Shown: positions 9,375-17,899, numbered from the stretch's first letter. The stretch: DNA of 35,318 nucleotides from Hydrogenophaga sp. (GCF_011390835.1 NZ_JAABRQ010000030.1:1-35318), one strand, 5' to 3'. Made by a program: numbers and translations. Notes: generated by a model not told the origin, from the sequence alone.

Positions 9375-9679
9375 GCACACGCCGACATCCCCTCGACGCT
9401 ACCTGAATCGAGGGCGCTGCGCCGCGATTCGGTAGGGTTTCGCAGTCACAGTCACGGGTACCCCGGTCGGCGTCTTTCAGCTATCAATTTGATGGCAACT
9501 TGATGAAAGCCTTGACTCCGATCAGGGCCATCTGTGGTTTCTAGGGAACCGCCCACTCACCAAGAGCCCGTGTCATACAAACGTCGTCGCATCTGGATGA
9601 AATGAACAGAGTTTCCTGCATGGTGCAGGGAGCCAAAGGCCTCCTGCAGGCCCTGCGTTCTATTTAATCGGAGCTACAC
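9375..9679. other. Intergenic region between M48 protease and porin
   Basis: About 305 bases without a gene. Shortly after the protease stop, an imperfect inverted repeat (CTACC-T-GAATCG near 9400 against CGATTC-GGTAG near 9425) could form a stem with one bulged base; no T-run follows. Near the porin, CCTGCA-TGG-TGCAGG (9615-9629) is a perfect hairpin, and a second CCTGCAGG palindrome lies around 9643-9650, so the porin mRNA leader is likely structured. A GGAG ribosome site precedes the porin ATG. No convincing -35/-10 pair was identified. Confidence 0.5.
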
Positions 9680-10663
9680 ATGAAAAAGAGCCTCATGGCT
9701 TTGGCCGTCCTGGCCACCACAGGCGCCGCCCTGGCACAGTCCAACGTCACCCTGTACGGCCGAATCGACAGTTCGATAGGCTCCAACAAGGTCAATGGCG
9801 TCAGCACCAACCAGCTGTTCAGCGGCAACTTGACCACCAGCCGCTACGGCTTCCGCGGTACCGAAGACCTGGGCGGTGGCTTGAAGGCCAACTTCGTCCT
9901 GGAAAACGGCTTCAATTCCGACGACGGCACGCTGGGCTCGGCCAACACCGCGTTCAACCGGCAGTCGTGGGTGGGTCTGAGCGGTGGCTTCGGCGCCCTG
10001 AAGCTGGGCAAGACCGACAGCGTGTTCAAAGATGTCTACGATCTGGGCAACAGCAACAACCTGTACGACTCCGAATTCACCCCGGTCAAGATCGCGTATG
10101 CGGGTGTATCCAACTTCAGCAGCCGCCCCAACAACCAGATCCGCTACGACACACCCAGCCTGGCTGGCTTCTCGGCTGGCGTGAGCGTGTCGTTCGACGA
10201 GACCGCCAGCGTGAATAACGACCTCACAGCCCTGAGCCTGCGCTACCGAGCCGGCAAGCTGGATGTGGGCGTGGGCTATCAGGACCAGAAAAACGCAGTT
10301 GCCGCCAGCGACCGGGAGTACACCGTGCTGGCCGCGGCATACAACTTCGGCGTGGTCCGCGTTTCTGGCCAGGTCCACAACGCCAAGCAAGGCAATGGCG
10401 TCAAAGACAGCGACTACGCGTTCGGCGTGGCAGTGCCCATCGGCAGCTTCGATGTGTCGGCCGGCTACGCTGCCAGCACCACAAAAACCAATGGCATTGA
10501 AACTGCCGACGGCTCGGCTTTTGCCTTCGGCGCAACCTACTCGCTGTCCAAGCGCACCCGGCTGTACGGCGGCTACCTGACCGGCAAGGTGAAGAACACG
10601 TCCACTGGCGCAACCACCACCGACCGTACCCTGTACTCCATGGGCGTTCGCCACGATTTCTGA
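9680..10663 (+). CDS. Outer-membrane porin, Gram-negative (betaproteobacterial type)
   Basis: A 327-residue trimeric beta-barrel porin. It has a signal peptide with cleavage after ALAQ-region residues (MKKSLMALAVLATTGAALA|QS), then the typical betaproteobacterial start SNVTLYGRIDSSIG. Family motifs include SRYGFRGTEDLGGGLKANFVLENGF and FNRQSWVGLSGGFGALKLGK. The protein ends in phenylalanine (RHDF), the BAM recognition signal. It is a little shorter than the usual 340-390 residues. Substrate specificity cannot be read from sequence; the name ompC-like porin is often used. It is monocistronic, with a terminator downstream. Confidence 0.93.
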   Translation: MKKSLMALAVLATTGAALAQSNVTLYGRIDSSIGSNKVNGVSTNQLFSGNLTTSRYGFRGTEDLGGGLKANFVLENGFNSDDGTLGSANTAFNRQSWVGLSGGFGALKLGKTDSVFKDVYDLGNSNNLYDSEFTPVKIAYAGVSNFSSRPNNQIRYDTPSLAGFSAGVSVSFDETASVNNDLTALSLRYRAGKLDVGVGYQDQKNAVAASDREYTVLAAAYNFGVVRVSGQVHNAKQGNGVKDSDYAFGVAVPIGSFDVSAGYAASTTKTNGIETADGSAFAFGATYSLSKRTRLYGGYLTGKVKNTSTGATTTDRTLYSMGVRHDF

Positions 10664-10709
10664 TCGCGCGCCGGTCCAGCAACTGAAGTTTTACGCTCCA
10701 AGGCTTGAC

Positions 10710-10745
10710 GCCCGCCGCCCTCACAAGGACGGTGGGCATTTTTCT
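10710..10745 (+). terminator. Rho-independent terminator of the porin gene
   Basis: GCCCGCCG (10710-10717) pairs with CGGTGGGC (10730-10737), seven Watson-Crick pairs plus one G-U, followed by ATTTTTC. It sits 47 bases after the porin stop and has the classic stem plus U-tract layout. Confidence 0.8.
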
Positions 10746-10789
10746 TCTGCAAGAAAAGAAGCCGCTTCGCCGCGGCGTACCCTCCGCTG

Positions 10790-11188
10790 CTACCGCCCTG
10801 GCAGCTCTACCCCCAGCGCCTTGCCGCGGTAACCGTACAGTTGGTCGCGCGCCTCGATCACCACGCGGGTCACTCCCGGCGGCACCTTGACACCATAGAG
10901 GTCGCGGGTAAAGGGCTGTTCAGCTGCATGGTCGTGCCACAGCTTGCGCACTCCGTACGTCAGGCCTTCGGGGCTGCGGGCTCGGATGCCGTCGGCGTAG
11001 CGCGCGGGGCTGTCGTAGGGAGAGGATACGGTCACGTCAAAGTCAAACCGGTCGCCGCCAGACGCACGCACTTTGGCGGCGAGCACGTTGGGGAACTGCT
11101 GCGGCTCTGCCGCCTGGGCCATGCAGAGAGTGGTCGCTGCGCCGAGAACAGCGGCCACGATGGAAGAAAGGGCTTGGCGTCGTTGCAT
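10790..11188 (-). CDS. Small secreted protein of unknown function
   Basis: A 132-residue protein with an N-terminal signal sequence (MQRRQALSSIVAAVLGAATT...AQAA), so probably periplasmic. The mature part, starting near EPQQFPNVLAAKV, looks like a small all-beta domain (FDFDVTVSSPYDSP, then YGVKVPPGVTRVVIEARDQ). The pattern of a repeated hydrophobic-polar alternation and the WHDHAAEQPF segment is one I recall from conserved hypothetical periplasmic proteins in proteobacteria, but I cannot assign a named family. The start at 11188 is chosen over an upstream ATG at 11236 because it puts the signal peptide at the N-terminus; neither has a strong ribosome site. It is the last gene before the convergent porin terminator. 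Confidence 0.7.
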   Translation of the reverse strand: MQRRQALSSIVAAVLGAATTLCMAQAAEPQQFPNVLAAKVRASGGDRFDFDVTVSSPYDSPARYADGIRARSPEGLTYGVRKLWHDHAAEQPFTRDLYGVKVPPGVTRVVIEARDQLYGYRGKALGVELPGR

Positions 11189-11238
11189 GACGCCATCGTC
11201 GCCCAGGGAGCGATGCAGGTCAATCCGCAGGGGCATCA

Positions 11239-11406
11239 GGGTCTGATTCCAAATTGGTCCCGAAAGCTTGGGTGTTCAGGCGTGTGCCGCACCGTGCAAC
11301 CTCTCAGTCGCCCACTGATTCAGGCTTATGCCTGACGCGAGTCGCTGCAACGATGGCGGCACGGCAGCTCTTGGGGTCAGGCTATTGGGGTCTGATTCAA
11401 TTTTTG
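11239..11406. repeat. Two copies of a GGGTCTGATTC motif in the intergenic region
   Basis: The 230-base gap between the small secreted gene and the phytase-like gene carries GGGTCTGATTCC-AAATTGG at about 11239-11257 and TTGGGGTCTGATTCAATTTT at about 11385-11404, in the same orientation, with a further GGGGTCAGG at 11373-11381. Similar GGGTCTGA/TCAGACCC plus AAATT sequences often accompany REP-type elements and their RAYT transposases in proteobacteria (from memory). No transposase gene is present here, so these would be solitary, non-autonomous remnants. Confidence 0.45.
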
Positions 11407-11418
11407 CTTACATTCACC

Positions 11419-12645
11419 TCACCGCGGTAGCACCTCCAGCGCCAAGAATTGCGTGCTCTGCAGGCGGGAAAAATTGTTGTCTGAAACCAGGATCAGGCTG
11501 CGGTTGCCGTTGGCTAGCACTGGGCCCCAGGCGATGGCTTCGATGTTGTCGAGCAGCAGGCCTTGAAGCGGGATGGGCAGTTCCAGCAACACCTCGCGCG
11601 ACAGCGGCTGAAACGTCGTACCCAAGAGGCTTTCGAATCCGCTCACATCGGTGGTGCCCCCTTCGATGCGGGTCAACACCAGACGTACCGACACGCCCTG
11701 GCCCGGCACATAGGCACGCTCCACGGCGATGAAGCTGGAATCTTCCACCGCCAGCAGATCGGTGAGGCCGTTGTCGGCCCGGGTGACCACCGGCGCGCCT
11801 TCGCCAAAGGTGCGGCGCAAGGGAATGGGCGGCAACGCATAGGCGTGCTGGGCGAGTGGCTGGCCACTCGCGGAGTCGAGCTTGAGCACCCGCAGCCAGC
11901 TGCCGTGGGACACCGTGGCCACCGGGCCGTCGTCGATCAGCGCCTCTTCGTTGGCCACGAACACTGCACCGCTGGGCGTGACGGCGAGCGATTCCCACAC
12001 TTTGTTTGTGCGCGCGCCGGTGGTGGCGTTGTCCACGTAGTCAAAGGCTTCGGGCAGCGCGAACGAGCGAACCCATCGGCCATCGGTCTGGAACTCGCGC
12101 ACGAAGGGCTGGTGCCGCGCGCTGGCGTTGCGGCTCCAGTGGCCTTCGCTGGCGATGTAGAGGTGGCCATTGGGCGCCACGCGCAGGGCCTCGGGGTCCA
12201 CGCTGGGCGCGCTGGTGGGCAGCGGCTGCCCGTCAGGGTCTTGCAGCACCACCATGCGCTCGATGGTCACGCTGTGCAGCGCCTGAGCGTCCAGGTCGAT
12301 CTTCAGCTCGTAAAAACGCGGCGGGCCTCGCTCGCCGCCGCGGTCGTCCGACAAGGCCCAGTAACGGCCATCGGGCGCGCGGTCCAGCCCCGAGATGCCG
12401 CCGAACTCCACGCCTTCAAACAGGGTGCCGGTGGGCAGGGTGATGCTGCCGATCCAGCGCAGGCCACCGATGGGCGAAGGCGGTGAGGCGCTGACGCCGG
12501 GTGGCTGCGCGCCGGCGCACCCAGCGAGCGCCCAGCAGGCAACGAGGAGCGCGGCGCGCACGGCTCCCCAAGCGAAGGGTTGGAGCCCGGCAAATCGGTA
12601 AAGGGCGGGTGATGTGGACACGAGCGGAGCGTAACTGCATGGCAT
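11419..12645 (-). CDS. Phytase-like (esterase-like) beta-propeller lipoprotein
   Basis: A 408-residue exported protein matching the 'esterase-like activity of phytase' family. Starting at the ATG at 12645 gives a signal peptide with lipobox LAGC (WALAGCAGAQ), so it is a probable lipoprotein; a GTG start a few codons later is possible. Propeller-like segments follow: GGISGLDRAPDGRYWALSDDRG, VDPEALRVAPNGHLYIASEGHW, WESLAVTPSGAVFVANEEAL and DNIEAIAWGPVLANGNRSLILVSDNNFS. Such DNIE/SDNNF endings are characteristic. The enzyme activity of the family is poorly defined. It is divergent from slyX with an 84-base spacer; the upstream extension of the frame would overlap slyX and lacks export features. 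Confidence 0.82.
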   Translation of the reverse strand: MPCSYAPLVSTSPALYRFAGLQPFAWGAVRAALLVACWALAGCAGAQPPGVSASPPSPIGGLRWIGSITLPTGTLFEGVEFGGISGLDRAPDGRYWALSDDRGGERGPPRFYELKIDLDAQALHSVTIERMVVLQDPDGQPLPTSAPSVDPEALRVAPNGHLYIASEGHWSRNASARHQPFVREFQTDGRWVRSFALPEAFDYVDNATTGARTNKVWESLAVTPSGAVFVANEEALIDDGPVATVSHGSWLRVLKLDSASGQPLAQHAYALPPIPLRRTFGEGAPVVTRADNGLTDLLAVEDSSFIAVERAYVPGQGVSVRLVLTRIEGGTTDVSGFESLLGTTFQPLSREVLLELPIPLQGLLLDNIEAIAWGPVLANGNRSLILVSDNNFSRLQSTQFLALEVLPR

Positions 12646-12729
12646 GGCCAGGCGACCATCGCGCTCACCGAGAGGCTGCCCTGTGGCTGCGTGGTGCGAC
12701 GGATCTCGGGCTTGGTGTCCAATCGGGAC

Positions 12730-12960
12730 ATGACGCCTCTTGATCCCCACCCCGCCGCCACCGAACACCGCCTGACCGAGCTGGAGATCAAGGCCAGCTA
12801 CGCGGACGATCTGCTGGACACGCTCAACGCCCAGGTGGCGCGCCAGCAGGAGCAGATCGACCTACTGTTGCGCGAAGTGAGCCGCCTGCGGCAGCAGGGC
12901 GGCGACAGCGGCGCGAGCGCGCCGCGCAACCCGCTTGACGAGTTGCCACCGCACTACTGA
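12730..12960 (+). CDS. slyX: SlyX family protein
   Basis: A 76-residue coiled-coil protein. The core HRLTELEIKASYADDLLDTLNAQVARQQEQIDLLLREVSRL is the SlyX signature, and the C-terminus ends in PPHY as in most family members. The ATG at 12730 is chosen to give the normal 70-76-residue length. The function of SlyX is unknown; it is named from its position next to slyD/slyX in E. coli. Here it is a short stand-alone gene convergent with the nuclease-like gene, with 21 bases between stops. Confidence 0.88.
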   Translation: MTPLDPHPAATEHRLTELEIKASYADDLLDTLNAQVARQQEQIDLLLREVSRLRQQGGDSGASAPRNPLDELPPHY

Positions 12961-12981
12961 GCGGCCAAGGTTGCGCAGCGC

Positions 12982-13818
12982 TCAGAGCCAGCCTTGCGCG
13001 TCGTCTGCGGGGCGCCCTGCCGGTGCAGCCTGCGCCAGCGACATCCAGACCTGCAACGGCAAGCGCTCCACCGCGCGGCGCGGCGCGGGGCGGGCCACCT
13101 CCAGCTGGTGGCCGCTGACGATCATCACACCGCATTCGGCCGGCACTTCATCAGCTTCGGCGATCGGTCGGCCCTTGGCGTCACGGCCTAGTACATACCA
13201 GCAGGCGCCGGCCATGGCGAGGTAGGCGGCGCGTTTGGCCGGGCGCTTGAGGTCGCCCAGCAGATCGGCGCGGCTGACCTTGATCTCGTGCACCACCGGC
13301 TCCAGGTAGGCCTCGACCGAGCTGCGGCGGATGGAAAATACATCGGGCATGGCCATGCACCAGGCGCGGTCGGACGCGCTGTGGGCCATTTCAACAGCCG
13401 GCTCGGCCGGCCACAGCGGGTGCGGTTCGCTAACCACCTGCGCGGCATCAAGCACTGGCTCGCCCGCCAGCAGGTCGCGCGGCAAGGCCACGCGCAAAGT
13501 GAGTCCGCGCCAGGCGAGTCGGCCCGCATGACCCAGTGTCTTGGCCACCTGGGCCACCAGGGCTTCGTGGGGCGAGCGCGCAGCCCGGTTGCCGGCATGG
13601 GCTTGGGCCAGCACCTGGATGCCGGCGTCGGTGAGCCGCAAGGTCTCGAAGCCCTCAGGCGAGCAGCGGCGCTCCAGCAGACCCGCTGCCAGCAGCTCCA
13701 CCTCCAGCATGTCGGCACAAGGCCAGCCGGCCGAGCGGTACACCTCGCGCAGGCGCTGGTGGTGGCGGCGCGTGATGGCAGGCCGCGCGGGCGGGTTGAA
13801 GGTGTCGGGCAAGGACAT
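12982..13818 (-). CDS. PD-(D/E)XK nuclease-like protein (MmcB-like)
   Basis: A 278-residue protein of uncertain name. The N-terminal third (RHHQRLREVYRSAGWPCADMLEVELLAAGLLE) looks like a helical winged-helix segment with a LRLTDAGIQVLAQA wing. The C-terminal half shows a restriction-endonuclease-like core: PDVFSIRRSS (putative catalytic Asp), then VVHEIKVSRADLLGDL with the E-x-K motif, followed by KRAAYLAMAGACWYVLG, a pattern resembling MmcB-family DNA-repair proteins. The ATG at 13818 is used; an upstream extension to 13935 would overlap the helicase start. It is divergent from the helicase with a 51-base spacer, suggesting a shared control region and a joint role in DNA repair (inference). 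Confidence 0.7.
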   Translation of the reverse strand: MSLPDTFNPPARPAITRRHHQRLREVYRSAGWPCADMLEVELLAAGLLERRCSPEGFETLRLTDAGIQVLAQAHAGNRAARSPHEALVAQVAKTLGHAGRLAWRGLTLRVALPRDLLAGEPVLDAAQVVSEPHPLWPAEPAVEMAHSASDRAWCMAMPDVFSIRRSSVEAYLEPVVHEIKVSRADLLGDLKRPAKRAAYLAMAGACWYVLGRDAKGRPIAEADEVPAECGVMIVSGHQLEVARPAPRRAVERLPLQVWMSLAQAAPAGRPADDAQGWL

Positions 13819-13869
13819 GGACTGACTATATATCCAGTACCATGCCCGCTCCATGTCCACTCTGTTGCC

Positions 13870-16227
13870 GTGAACGCTGCCGCTTCCCAGATCGCCTCTG
13901 CCGCCGCCAAGCCATCGCTGATCGCGGCAGACCATGCCCTGGCTGGTGAACCTGCGCTCGCGGTGGCGGTGCGCGCGCTGTGCGATTTCGCGGCGCGGGC
14001 AGGTGATCTGGACTTGCGCTTCACCCCGTCACCCAGTGGCAGCGAAGGCGTGGCCGGTCACGGCACGGTGACAGGGCGCCGCGCGCCGGGCTACCAGCGC
14101 GAGCTGAGCTTGAGCGCGCGTTTCGAGGCGCTGACGGTGAGTGGACGCGCCGATGGCTTTGACCCGCAAGCGCTTCGCGTGGAAGAGATCAAGACCCACC
14201 GGGGCGACGCAGCGCTGATCCCGCCCAACCAGCGCGCACTGCACTGGGCGCAGGCGCGGGTGTACGGCTGGATGCTGTGCCAGCAGCTGGGCCTGGCGCA
14301 GATCGGCGTGGCGCTGGTCTACTTCAACATCGACACCGGCGAAGAAACCCTGCTCACCGAAACGCACACCGCCAGCGACCTGCAAGCGCGGTTCAACACG
14401 CTGTGCCAGCGGTATCTCGGCTGGGCACTTGCGCAGGCCGCACACCGCAGCGCGCGCGACGCGGCCTTGCACGCGCTGGCCTTTCCCTTTGCCGATTTCC
14501 GGCCTGGCCAGCGCCAGCTGACCGAGACGGTGTACCGCGCCCAGGGGCGCGAGAAATCCGACGAGCGCGTGCTGATGGCGCAGGCACCCACCGGCATCGG
14601 CAAAACCATGGCTACGCTGTTTGGCGCGCTCAAGGCGGCGCCCGCGCAGGGCCTGGACAAGATCCTCTACCTGACCGCCAAGACGCCCGGGCGCCAGCTC
14701 GCGCTCGATGCGTTGCAGCGACTGAACACCGCGGGGCAGCTGCGCGTGCTCGAGCGCGTGGCGCGCGACAAAGCCTGCGAGCACCCCGACAAGGCCTGCC
14801 ATGGCGCGTCCTGCCCGCTGGCGCAGGGCTTTTACGACCGGCTGCCTGAGGCCCGCTCGGCCGCCGCCACCGTGCAGTGGATGGACAAGGCCACGCTGCG
14901 CGAGACCGCGCTGGCGCACACGGTGTGTCCCTACTACCTAGGCCAGGAAATGGTGCGCTGGAGCGATGTGCTGGTGGGGGATTTCAACCACTACTTTGAT
15001 CACGGCGCCGCCTGGCACGCGCTCACCGAAACCAACGGCTGGCGCGTGAGCCTGCTGGTGGATGAGGCGCACAACCTGATCGAGCGCGCGCGTCTCATGC
15101 ACAGCGCGACCCTGGAGCCCGCTGCATTCCTGACGTTGCGCCAGGCCGCGCCCGCCACACTCAGAAAACCGCTGGACGCGCTGCACCGCCGCTGGAGCAA
15201 GCTGGCACGTGAACACGAGGGCGCTTACACCTTGCTGCCCGAGCTGCCCGCTGGCTGGGTGGAGGCGCTGCAGAACGCTGCTCACGCCATCGGTGAACAC
15301 TTCGCCCAGCAGTCGATGGACGCGACCGGCTCGCTGCAAAGCTGGTGGTTCGACGCGCTGCACTGGCAACGCGTGGCCGAGCAGTTTGGCGAGCACAGCC
15401 TGTGCGATCTCACGCGCGATGCGTGGGGCGCAAAGCCTTATTCGTCAGCTGGCCTGCCCAGCGTGAACCTGCGTTGCGTGGTGCCCGCGCCGCTGCTGAA
15501 AAATCGCTGGACCAGCGCGCACAGCGCCACGCTGTTTTCTGCCACGCTCGCGCCCATGGACTTCATGGCCGACATGCTGGGCTTGCCCAAGGACAGCACA
15601 CGCCTGGATGTGGCCTCGCCGTTTGCCTCGGCGCAACTGGGTGTGCACGTGGCGCCACACATCTCTACTCGCTGGAGCGACCGACAGAGCTCGCTCACCC
15701 CCATAGCCGATGTGATGGCGCAGCAGTACAAGCGGCAGCCGGGCAACTACCTCGCGTTTTTCAGCAGCTTCGACTATTTGCAGCAAGCGCTGGACCGACT
15801 GCAGGAGCGGCACCGCGACGTGCCCACCTGGGCGCAGTTGCGTGGCATGAGCGAGCCGCAGCGCGAAGACTTCATCGCCCGCTTCACCGAGACCAGCGAG
15901 GGCATCGGCTTTGCCGTGCTGGGTGGCGCGTTTGGCGAAGGCATAGACCTGCCCGGCCAGCGCCTGATCGGCGCCTTCATCGCCACCCTGGGCATGCCGC
16001 AGGTCAACCCGGTGAACGAACAGATGCGCGCCCGGCTGCAGGCGCAATTTGGGCGCGGCTACGACTACGCCTACCTGTTTCCCGGACTGCAAAAAGTGGT
16101 GCAGGCCGCTGGCCGCGTGATCCGCAGCGAATCGGACCGCGGCACGGTCTGGCTGCTCGACGACCGCTACGGACGCAGCGAAGTACGGGCTCAGCTGCCT
16201 GCATGGTGGGGGATGGGCGCCAGCTAG
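13870..16227 (+). CDS. Fe-S superfamily 2 DNA helicase (XPD/DinG type) with N-terminal nuclease-like domain
   Basis: A 785-residue protein from the GTG at 13870. Residues about 80-135 hold a RecB/Cas4-like PD-(D/E)XK pattern: RADGF (D95), EEIK (E106, K108) and QARVY. The helicase follows: Walker A APTGIGKT at 239-246, motif Ia LTAKT, DEAH at about 398-401, FSATLAP, and motif VI QAAGRVIRS near the C-terminus. Four cysteines between motifs I and II (C303, C310, C315, C353; C-x6-C-x4-C...C-PYY) fit the 4Fe-4S cluster of XPD/FANCJ/DinG helicases. It is probably a 5'-3' DNA-repair helicase. The in-frame opening begins at 13288 but that part overlaps the divergent nuclease-like gene, so the GTG is preferred. 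Confidence 0.87.
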   Translation: MNAAASQIASAAAKPSLIAADHALAGEPALAVAVRALCDFAARAGDLDLRFTPSPSGSEGVAGHGTVTGRRAPGYQRELSLSARFEALTVSGRADGFDPQALRVEEIKTHRGDAALIPPNQRALHWAQARVYGWMLCQQLGLAQIGVALVYFNIDTGEETLLTETHTASDLQARFNTLCQRYLGWALAQAAHRSARDAALHALAFPFADFRPGQRQLTETVYRAQGREKSDERVLMAQAPTGIGKTMATLFGALKAAPAQGLDKILYLTAKTPGRQLALDALQRLNTAGQLRVLERVARDKACEHPDKACHGASCPLAQGFYDRLPEARSAAATVQWMDKATLRETALAHTVCPYYLGQEMVRWSDVLVGDFNHYFDHGAAWHALTETNGWRVSLLVDEAHNLIERARLMHSATLEPAAFLTLRQAAPATLRKPLDALHRRWSKLAREHEGAYTLLPELPAGWVEALQNAAHAIGEHFAQQSMDATGSLQSWWFDALHWQRVAEQFGEHSLCDLTRDAWGAKPYSSAGLPSVNLRCVVPAPLLKNRWTSAHSATLFSATLAPMDFMADMLGLPKDSTRLDVASPFASAQLGVHVAPHISTRWSDRQSSLTPIADVMAQQYKRQPGNYLAFFSSFDYLQQALDRLQERHRDVPTWAQLRGMSEPQREDFIARFTETSEGIGFAVLGGAFGEGIDLPGQRLIGAFIATLGMPQVNPVNEQMRARLQAQFGRGYDYAYLFPGLQKVVQAAGRVIRSESDRGTVWLLDDRYGRSEVRAQLPAWWGMGAS

Positions 16228-16245
16228 CAGCGCGGGCCGTTCGCC

Positions 16246-16692
16246 TCAGCGGTAGCTGGCCAGGTGGATGCTGGTTTCGGTGCTCTGGATGCCGCTGATG
16301 AGGCGCACCCGTTCAAGCACATCGGAGAGCTCTTTCATCGACCCCACCTCCAGCTCGGCCAGCAAATCCCAGCGGCCATTGGTGTCGTGAAGCGCCGAAA
16401 CACCCGGCTCGCCCAGCAGGCTGGCGATCACCTCGCGCGTGCGGTTGCCATCAACCAGCACCCCCATCCAGGCGCGGATGCGATCACCCTGCGCTTCGGG
16501 CTTGAGCCGCACCGTGTAGCCGACGATGACCTGCCGATCCTCCAGCTTGCGCAGGCGGTTGGTGACCGTGCCGCGCGAGACCTTGAGCTTATGTGCCAGA
16601 TCGGCTACCGAGAGCCGAGCGTTCTGCCGCAGCAGGCCAATGAGTTGCTGATCGAGTTCATCCATGATCAAAACGGCAGTTGTTTCTGTCAT
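16246..16692 (-). CDS. Lrp/AsnC family transcriptional regulator
   Basis: A 148-residue regulator with an N-terminal helix-turn-helix (LDQQLIGLLRQNARLSVADLAHKLKVSRGTVTNRLRKLE) and the C-terminal RAM (ACT-like) ligand-binding domain (IRAWMGVLVDGNRTREVIASLLGEPGVSALHDTNGRWDLLAELEV). An internal ATG at 16665 gives MDELDQQL, the more usual family start; neither start has a strong ribosome site. It is transcribed away from the ornithine-cyclodeaminase gene, so it probably controls that gene and itself in response to an amino acid. It converges on the helicase gene with 18 bases between stops. Confidence 0.9.
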   Translation of the reverse strand: MTETTAVLIMDELDQQLIGLLRQNARLSVADLAHKLKVSRGTVTNRLRKLEDRQVIVGYTVRLKPEAQGDRIRAWMGVLVDGNRTREVIASLLGEPGVSALHDTNGRWDLLAELEVGSMKELSDVLERVRLISGIQSTETSIHLASYR

Positions 16693-16730
16693 TTTGATCT
16701 GCTTTCTGCCGTATCGCTACTTTTCTGCCG
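16683..16730. promoter_or_regulatory. Three phased TTTCTG(CCG) repeats between the Lrp and OCD genes
   Basis: TTTCTGTC at 16683, TTTCTGCCG at 16703 and TTTCTGCCG at 16722 lie 20 and 19 bases apart, that is, about two helical turns, on the same strand in the spacer between the divergent regulator and ornithine-cyclodeaminase genes. Lrp-family octamers commonly bind several sites in phase, so these are candidate operators. Binding has not been shown. Confidence 0.45.
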
Positions 16731-16795
16731 CTTTTCATTGTGTGTCGGCAGCAGGACACTGGATGCAGCCGTTTCACACCGTCCGAGAGGTGATC

Positions 16796-17893
16796 ATGCA
16801 AAACAACGACCTAACCCGATTCCGCGAGGAAGGTACCCTGTACCTCAGCGCCCCTGCAGCCGCCGAACTGATCCGTCGCAAAGGCCTGGCCCACTGCTTC
16901 TGCGCCATGGCTGACCACATCCACGAAGATTTCATGCGATGGCCCGAGTTCGACAAGACAGCCCGCGTGGCAAGTCACTCCCAGAACGGTGTGATCGAGC
17001 TCATGCCAGTGGCTGATACCCAGCGCTACAGTTTCAAATACGTCAACGGCCACCCCAGCAACACACCGATTGGCCTGTCCACCGTGATGGCCTTCGGCGT
17101 GCTCGCCGATGTGAACACCGGCGCCCCGCTGTTCCTGAGCGAGTTGACCCTCACCACCGCGCTGCGCACCGCGGCCATGTCGGCCCTGGCCGCGAAAACG
17201 CTGGCCCGACCTGACAGCCGCGTCATGGCGCTGATCGGAAACGGTGCCCAAAGCGAGTTTCAGGCGCTGGCGTTCCAGCACCTGGTGGGCATCACCGGGC
17301 TGCGGCTGTATGACGTCGACCCGCAGGCCACCGCCAAACTGGTGAACAACCTGCAAGGGTGCGGCTTGGCGATCACCGTGTGCAACAGCACGGCTGAGGC
17401 GGTATGCGGTGCGCACATCGTGACCACTGTCACCGCCGACAAGACGCTGGCCAACATCCTCACCCCGGACATGATCGAGCCGGGCATGCACATCAACGCC
17501 GTGGGCGGCGACTGCCCGGGCAAAACCGAGCTGCATGGAGGCATCCTCGACGAAGCCAAGGTGTTTGTGGAGTACGAGCCGCAATCGCGCATCGAGGGCG
17601 AAATCCAGCACAAGCCCGAAGGCTTCCCGGTGACGGAGTTGTGGCAGGTCCTGCTCGGCCAAAAGGCGGGACGCGACGACGCGAATCAAGTGACGGTGTT
17701 CGACTCGGTCGGGTTCGCACTGGAGGATTTTTCAGCGCTGCGCTTCATGTTCGCCGCAGCCAGCGAACTGGGTCTGGGCGAGCGCACCGCGCTGATCCCG
17801 CAGCTGAACGACCCGAAGAACCTGTTCGCCCAGCTGGCAACGCCATTGCGAGCCGCTGAACGGCTGGAAACGCTGAGTCAGGCCATGGGCTGA
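16796..17893 (+). CDS. Ornithine cyclodeaminase family protein
   Basis: A 365-residue NAD-dependent enzyme of the ornithine cyclodeaminase/mu-crystallin family, which typically converts L-ornithine to L-proline and ammonia. Visible features are FKYVNGHPSNTPIGLSTVMAFGVLADVNTG, the substrate-site LTTALRTAAMSALAAKTLARPDS, the Rossmann loop IGNGAQSEFQALAF and the later GMHINAVGGDCPGKTEL with the conserved GGD catalytic aspartate. A further VFDSVGFALEDFSALRF motif is typical of true OCD. The ATG at 16796 has GAGAGGTG just upstream; the frame extends upstream without family sequence. The adjacent divergent Lrp-type regulator fits amino-acid control. The names arcB or ocd are used, but substrate is not certain. 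Confidence 0.88.
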   Translation: MQNNDLTRFREEGTLYLSAPAAAELIRRKGLAHCFCAMADHIHEDFMRWPEFDKTARVASHSQNGVIELMPVADTQRYSFKYVNGHPSNTPIGLSTVMAFGVLADVNTGAPLFLSELTLTTALRTAAMSALAAKTLARPDSRVMALIGNGAQSEFQALAFQHLVGITGLRLYDVDPQATAKLVNNLQGCGLAITVCNSTAEAVCGAHIVTTVTADKTLANILTPDMIEPGMHINAVGGDCPGKTELHGGILDEAKVFVEYEPQSRIEGEIQHKPEGFPVTELWQVLLGQKAGRDDANQVTVFDSVGFALEDFSALRFMFAAASELGLGERTALIPQLNDPKNLFAQLATPLRAAERLETLSQAMG

Positions 17894-17899
17894 GGACGT

